DNA of 64,000 bases from Chitinophaga sp. CF118 (GTDB taxonomy: Bacteria > Bacteroidota > Bacteroidia > Chitinophagales > Chitinophagaceae). The stretch is from assembly GCF_900112615.1 (NCBI RefSeq), contig NZ_FOMK01000015.1, forward strand, positions 95,209 to 159,208. The letters run 5' to 3'. A program made the position numbers and the translations under genes. Numbering within the stretch: the first letter of the stretch is position 1; each line of letters begins with the position of its first letter. Positions 60,601 to 64,000 of the stretch are shown here, piece after piece. Below the pieces are notes generated by a model that was not told where the DNA came from, searched no databases, and saw nothing but the letters and a program-made list of their open reading frames with translations.

Positions 60601-63600
60601 GCCTTGAATAAGTCCGGAGCAAGCCTGTTATTAAATACATCGTCCCATTCAGAAATCAACTTACCAAAGAAATATCGGTTCAGCATATCAGCTATATTGT
60701 CGATATCATTTACGATATTACTTCCCTTATTAAGTATCCTTGCATATGCATTCCACTGCGCTGTATCAATGCGGGTTAGTGTAGTATCAAATAGTTTTGC
60801 ATCAAATTTCACTATTCGTATGCAGTCTTTCGGAGGTACAGAGGTAAAATTGGGATCTACTTTCACATAGTCATTCATATCCGGACGTGTGAGAGAAGTT
60901 TTACCAAATAAGCCATCACCAATATGGCTAAGGAAATCACCAAAATCTGTCTGGGTTGTAATCAGAGGAAATGTTTTGATGCGGTCATATAGTGTTTTGG
61001 GTTGTTCAATATTCACTCTGATGTCTATAGAACCTGTAATATTGGTGATCCGCTCATCATCATAGGATCCTGATGGAAAATCAACATAGGCATAGTTGGA
61101 TTTTATTCTTTCGTTGGCATCGAATGCTTTAAGCAGTGGGTGCTGATAACCACCACCAAAGCCAACCACAGACATATAAGTATTGGAAGGCATTGGCAAC
61201 AGGCGGGGAGCAATCACATCCCGCCATTTATAAATATTTTCGGGAGAAAAGTTTGTCATCAGGAAAGGTACAAACACACATTCTTCCACACTTGACAGCT
61301 CCTGGTAAACTGCAAAATGACGCAATACTTCAAAATATAAAATAGTGAGTGCATGACAATGATTGTGATTTGCTACCACTTCGGTAGTGGCTGAGTATTT
61401 TTGATTTTCTTTTACGGTAGTTACAACAGAAGAATTCAATTGCCTGTAGCTTTCGGAATTCTGCATAATGCTTTGCTTCAATTTCTCATCGAAAAACTGC
61501 GACACATCTCTTGCACTGTTTTGTGAAGCAGAAGCGTCTGTAGTGGAAGTTCCCCCGGATACGCCTAATGAAGCACCAAAACCACCATAACTAAAACCAA
61601 GGCCACCACCGGCGCTTATACCACTTGTAGTGGCGGTGCTTTGCCCCTGCATAGCTTCATTCAGGTTTCCACCCAATTGATCCGTAACAGTTCTGTCGTT
61701 TACAATTGCTGCTGCCAGTTTTTCTCTCTGGGTAGATTGTTGCGTTTCAGATCCCAGTAATGAATGAGTAGAATCAAAGACAACTATTTCTTTTTTCTGT
61801 CCGGGTGCCAGTGCCAGTGAATATAACAGATCTCCCAGGGAATAACCATCTGCTTTAAACTTCGACTTGTAATGCAGGATGTGGCCAGTAGCAATAGTCA
61901 CTGCCTGATAAAGTTCTAAATTAATCTTATCACCCGGATCATCCTGCCATTTCACTATATTGTTCAGATCGATAGGTTTTCTCTCGATTTTTCCTGGCCC
62001 TGGTGTTAACTGAAAAGCCACGTCGATTGGGCTTTTGGTTGAGGTACCAGCAAGGAATTCATTAACTGATAAGATAGAAGACAAGTTTGTTGTCTTTGTC
62101 AAAGTATAGTTTGCAACATCCGGGTCGGAAGTACGGACTACTGCCTGATAATTGTATTCACTTAATGTACGGTTAGGCGTGGAGAGATTGATGCAGCCCC
62201 CGCCCAGGTCCTGCGAATATTCGTCAGATTTTATCAGGTCGTCATGATCAGGCAGCCGGGAAGCTTTCTTGGGAGAATGGCAATCGCAATCATCTTCTTT
62301 ATCAGGAGAGCAATCGGCATTAGTAACCAGCAGGAATAAAAAATCGTCGGAAATGGTTTGATTATTCTCATTATCATTTGACACAGGAACACTAACAGGA
62401 TCGTCCGGTGCAAGGGAAACAATTGCCTGTGCTTCAGTATAACGTCCAAAAGGATATGGCATAAAGAAGTTTCCCGAATTATCCGTCTTTGCAGAACCTA
62501 CGATCTGGAATGTTTCCCCACCATCTTTTTTTGCCTTGATGATTACTGAAATGTCTTTAAGAGAACAGTCCTTATTATAAGCGATCACCTGTCCTCTTAT
62601 TTTTTTATTGCTATCGGGAGGAGCTTTTTTGTCAAGCGGCGTAAGTCTGACAGGCTTCATCAACGGGACTTCTATCTTTAGTTCCTGTAATTCCGGTGCA
62701 TCAGGCGCAAATTGTTTTGACCATAATATAGAGCCATCAAAACCTTTTACTTTTATGGAAAGAGTCCCCTGTATATTGGTGAGAATTATTTTTCTATCGT
62801 CAGTAAAGGAAAAGTTAATACTGTTGTTTTGAAGAGAGTCCCCGGCTTTTTCCATATCTACATGGATGGCCTGGTAAGTGTTCTTTCCATCATTGATTGT
62901 ATATTCTAATAGAAGGTCGTAATACGACAATTCGTTTTTAGTAATTATTGAATTGTCACTTGTCAGGACGGTAAACTTCCCGGCAGCATCAACTGTTTTT
63001 ATTTCAGGAATTGAAAGAGGAAAATCAAACAGGTCGGGGAAACTCCTTATTATTATTTCCCATGCTTCAGGGTTATCGCTTTTTAAAATATCTAAAACGG
63101 CAATTCTTACTTCATCAGGGATTTTTTTCAGTAAGAAAGGAAACTCAGTATTAAAATCAATTAACTTCAAAATAATCTCCAGTAGGTAAAATTCGTCCTG
63201 CGATGGAGAAAATTTGCTCAGTCTCTTCAGCAGGCTGAGATAGGAGTCTTTATTAATTAAGATCAGATGTTCTGTATCAAATTCAAGATTGTTTACCCTA
63301 TTGAACATAAGGTGTTGGGGTATCAATTTATAAAAATAAATTGCTTCAAATGACTTACTCCCAATTTTATTTACTGCATCAACAGTATATTCAACTTCAA
63401 TTGTTGTAGAGAAATTATCCAGTTTCTTGCTGTCAACCGAATACAATAAAAACTTCTGGAAGTTTAAATCATCCTTACCAATGATAATATTATCAGGCAG
63501 CTTCACCGTATACTCTCTTGAACTTAAATCTTTATCAATAATCGTTGAATCTGTACCTATAATCTTTCTGGTAATGGGCTCATTGCCGGCTGAGTTACTC

Positions 63601-63704
63601 TCAGCATATTCATACACCGGTATTTTAAAATTTAAACTGATACTTTTTACGGGTGCCTTTTTAAAATCTCCACTATAGATGAAGCTTTTTTGTAGAGTTT
63701 GCAT
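57606..63704 (-). CDS. Giant protein ending in a papain-like protease and a peptidoglycan amidase (2032 aa)
   Basis: No signal peptide is seen. Residues 1-360 are beta-rich. A carboxypeptidase-regulatory-like domain lies near 365-440. A Cys-rich patch (CDCHSPKKASR, about 480) precedes a conserved domain with GYSLGDLLYSLALAPGQKKE and VANHNHCHALTILYFEVLRH. A Gly/Ser-rich stretch sits in this part, and a helical linker rich in Lys and Gln follows. A papain/C70-like protease starts at about 1511 (TPNACWA, Cys 1518; His 1608; Asp 1630). An amidase_2 domain covers about 1765-2032 (VLHETAG with His 1773; MPHFCINKDG with His 1806; then HALYAGHTDG). Secretion route and immunity partner are unseen. A delivered effector is my inference. 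Confidence 0.85.
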   Translation of the reverse strand: MQTLQKSFIYSGDFKKAPVKSISLNFKIPVYEYAESNSAGNEPITRKIIGTDSTIIDKDLSSREYTVKLPDNIIIGKDDLNFQKFLLYSVDSKKLDNFSTTIEVEYTVDAVNKIGSKSFEAIYFYKLIPQHLMFNRVNNLEFDTEHLILINKDSYLSLLKRLSKFSPSQDEFYLLEIILKLIDFNTEFPFLLKKIPDEVRIAVLDILKSDNPEAWEIIIRSFPDLFDFPLSIPEIKTVDAAGKFTVLTSDNSIITKNELSYYDLLLEYTINDGKNTYQAIHVDMEKAGDSLQNNSINFSFTDDRKIILTNIQGTLSIKVKGFDGSILWSKQFAPDAPELQELKIEVPLMKPVRLTPLDKKAPPDSNKKIRGQVIAYNKDCSLKDISVIIKAKKDGGETFQIVGSAKTDNSGNFFMPYPFGRYTEAQAIVSLAPDDPVSVPVSNDNENNQTISDDFLFLLVTNADCSPDKEDDCDCHSPKKASRLPDHDDLIKSDEYSQDLGGGCINLSTPNRTLSEYNYQAVVRTSDPDVANYTLTKTTNLSSILSVNEFLAGTSTKSPIDVAFQLTPGPGKIERKPIDLNNIVKWQDDPGDKINLELYQAVTIATGHILHYKSKFKADGYSLGDLLYSLALAPGQKKEIVVFDSTHSLLGSETQQSTQREKLAAAIVNDRTVTDQLGGNLNEAMQGQSTATTSGISAGGGLGFSYGGFGASLGVSGGTSTTDASASQNSARDVSQFFDEKLKQSIMQNSESYRQLNSSVVTTVKENQKYSATTEVVANHNHCHALTILYFEVLRHFAVYQELSSVEECVFVPFLMTNFSPENIYKWRDVIAPRLLPMPSNTYMSVVGFGGGYQHPLLKAFDANERIKSNYAYVDFPSGSYDDERITNITGSIDIRVNIEQPKTLYDRIKTFPLITTQTDFGDFLSHIGDGLFGKTSLTRPDMNDYVKVDPNFTSVPPKDCIRIVKFDAKLFDTTLTRIDTAQWNAYARILNKGSNIVNDIDNIADMLNRYFFGKLISEWDDVFNNRLAPDLFKAIVETIYFKPMKGGKSITGDFSTSAKYNGGERLMKVDFDGQTGLKRNEFEEHITLDSNDATVKSLNILLNVQSIQIYYSTPHYNGPLFYGYSGDDLLDGTTLYIPENTEEKRNPRKEDIFLVNKLIEHLNSNLEYYNKILWYRLDPDRRYMLLDGFGIELYDRAGAKLPNLRSLASVVKNQLITVAGNSLVFPVAAGYKVSNSFIEEAAPNGNPEEVTLFDHYKPLTPVEPYRISVPSRGVFAETLQSYCNACEKIETDRLQDWNKFPNTDEPTPFAPITVPTPTITDWKAAFKDFAPPMVNIQNAPALPTPGAGLAGLSDLLGKSGVFKDITGLDATQQTALKTYLSNQDSAKSYAEMAKELAMQDHNTQHSDKISDSLKQARDSGAISQEEYNKLTKQHLQQQIDGGKSEGEETKSKKQETSPISAAVDLAKTRKGNFSATETTVGGSKTAEFKTINDKGPQYDFTVPGTIVPIKQQTPNACWATVTTMMANWKKKQNQSVNDYITAVGPEYIPFIKTGITIEKLGAFCNTTRLKMASSNTEYPVSFYYDILQKNGPIWVIDLESSDPKMLHGRLLIGIKGDDSSNTTMFTIIDPATGSKYDEALSVFIAKTENVVKTIDAVKDVQIPLLIYYKDAYDKSLYGNTTGGAIIGSGDNQTRVRAFNPVNENTLVVNGEEGPVVANLTNWTGLYKKPDGSFSEDKKTSDRHFQDLVDTSITRYCAGAYRAPEALDKIVLHETAGFGDFKTISQFSVIKFPDVNPTKSFKAMPHFCINKDGSIIQFLDVCELANHGDPINSSSIGIEFVNHPWGQEGLSQDGTVKDGITPLEIPAIPTLPSLNGKGVKTCLYIPSQTQLESLVTLLKALFAHSLLTSLKQTWLNVININPKKIATEKLDDLKAYFIINNATTFLNDAKLRNITPDGWSISSPGVYNHALYAGHTDGMIQSFYTWLRIGQKMNQSDAMTTFKAFIGTGSSRQDAGGSTSLVDVSKIVFQVV

Positions 63705-63911
63705 TGCTAATTAGTTTATGTTTTACAATTCGTTTGTGTAGTACAGATTCAAATAAAACATTCTATCTTTCCTGGGGTCAATTCCATTTTTCACGGAGAT
63801 AAAATAGATCGACTAAAAGTAAAGACAGCAGAAAATGCAAACAATACCAGATATATGGGGAATACTTATGGCATCAGGTAAATCAATACCATGAATATGG
63901 TATTATTATAA

Positions 63912-64000
63912 TGGACCCCGAAAAAAGGACCGGCAGTTAAGATAAAAAATTTTAATCTTAAATTGCCTACATAATGACAAAAAAGAGCAGACGTAAATTT
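63912..64000 (+). mobile_element. Left end of an IS3-family-like element, cut by window edge
   Basis: TGGACCCCGAAAAAAGGACC looks like an IS3-type terminal inverted repeat. It is followed 62 bp later by a coding start typical of IS3 orfA. Only the left end is visible, so the far end and target duplication cannot be checked here. Confidence 0.6.
63974..64000 (+). CDS. IS3-family orfA transposase start, partial
   Basis: Nine codons (MTKKSRRKF) before the window ends match the start of many Bacteroidota IS3-family orfA proteins (M-T-K-K-S-R-R-K-F). The assignment rests on these residues plus the preceding inverted repeat. The helix-turn-helix that should follow lies outside the window. Confidence 0.55.

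Overview
The window looks like a chromosome segment of a Bacteroidota, most likely a Chitinophaga-like member of the Chitinophagaceae. The evidence is a SusC/SusD pair run by an ECF sigma factor and a FecR anti-sigma factor, TonB-dependent outer-membrane proteins, compact RHS proteins of Bacteroidota type, DUF6266 and SatD/DUF3307 families, low to middling GC, and TAnnTTTG (-7) promoters instead of TATAAT. No rRNA, tRNA or CRISPR array was seen.

Layout. 0-5 kb: secreted and lipoprotein genes of unknown function, then a minus-strand run of small immunity-like genes that includes an orphan copy of the C-terminus of the giant protein at the far right end. 5-14 kb: a minus-strand toxin region holding a membrane KAP NTPase and two RHS toxins. 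The toxins share almost identical scaffolds but have unrelated C-terminal domains, each followed by its own immunity gene or genes (a lipoprotein for one; CdiI-like and Imm32-like proteins for the other). 14-21 kb: a plus-strand group (SRPBCC, DUF5519, two NTF2-like proteins, ABM monooxygenase, MacB-type permease) around a minus-strand AraC regulator. The AraC gene and both NTF2-like genes carry the same 22-bp-spaced direct repeat 30 bp before a TAnnTTTG box. 21-31 kb: a Fic pseudogene, a GNAT gene, a hipBST-type split toxin-antitoxin operon with three evenly spaced operators, an AAA/DUF4143 ATPase, SatD/DUF3307, an internally deleted winged-helix regulator, DoxX, several long inverted repeats and dispersed terminator-like repeats. 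31-43 kb: a truncated DUF1016 gene, an MFS exporter, AdaA, Crp/Fnr, a YdjM-like protein, a TonB-type outer-membrane barrel, SMI1-like, DUF6266, HxlR and MauE-like genes, plus a decayed second copy of a gene from 30 kb. 43-51 kb: a complete sigma/small membrane protein/FecR/SusC/SusD set with no glycoside hydrolase in view. 51-64 kb: a membrane patatin-like lipase, a chimeric SDR/sigma-factor remnant, a secreted esterase, a 2032-aa protein ending in a papain-like protease and a peptidoglycan amidase, and the left end of an IS3-like element at the right edge.

How it fits together. Three themes recur. (1) Inter-bacterial competition: RHS toxins, orphan immunity genes, the giant protease-amidase protein and its orphan tail. 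(2) Short operator arrays in front of regulators (AraC, HipB, SatD, AAA/DUF4143, HxlR). (3) Decay by internal deletion and partial duplication (Fic, winged-helix protein, SDR/sigma, DUF1016, nitroreductase, duplicated 67-bp and 413-bp segments), which suggests frequent recombination between short repeats.
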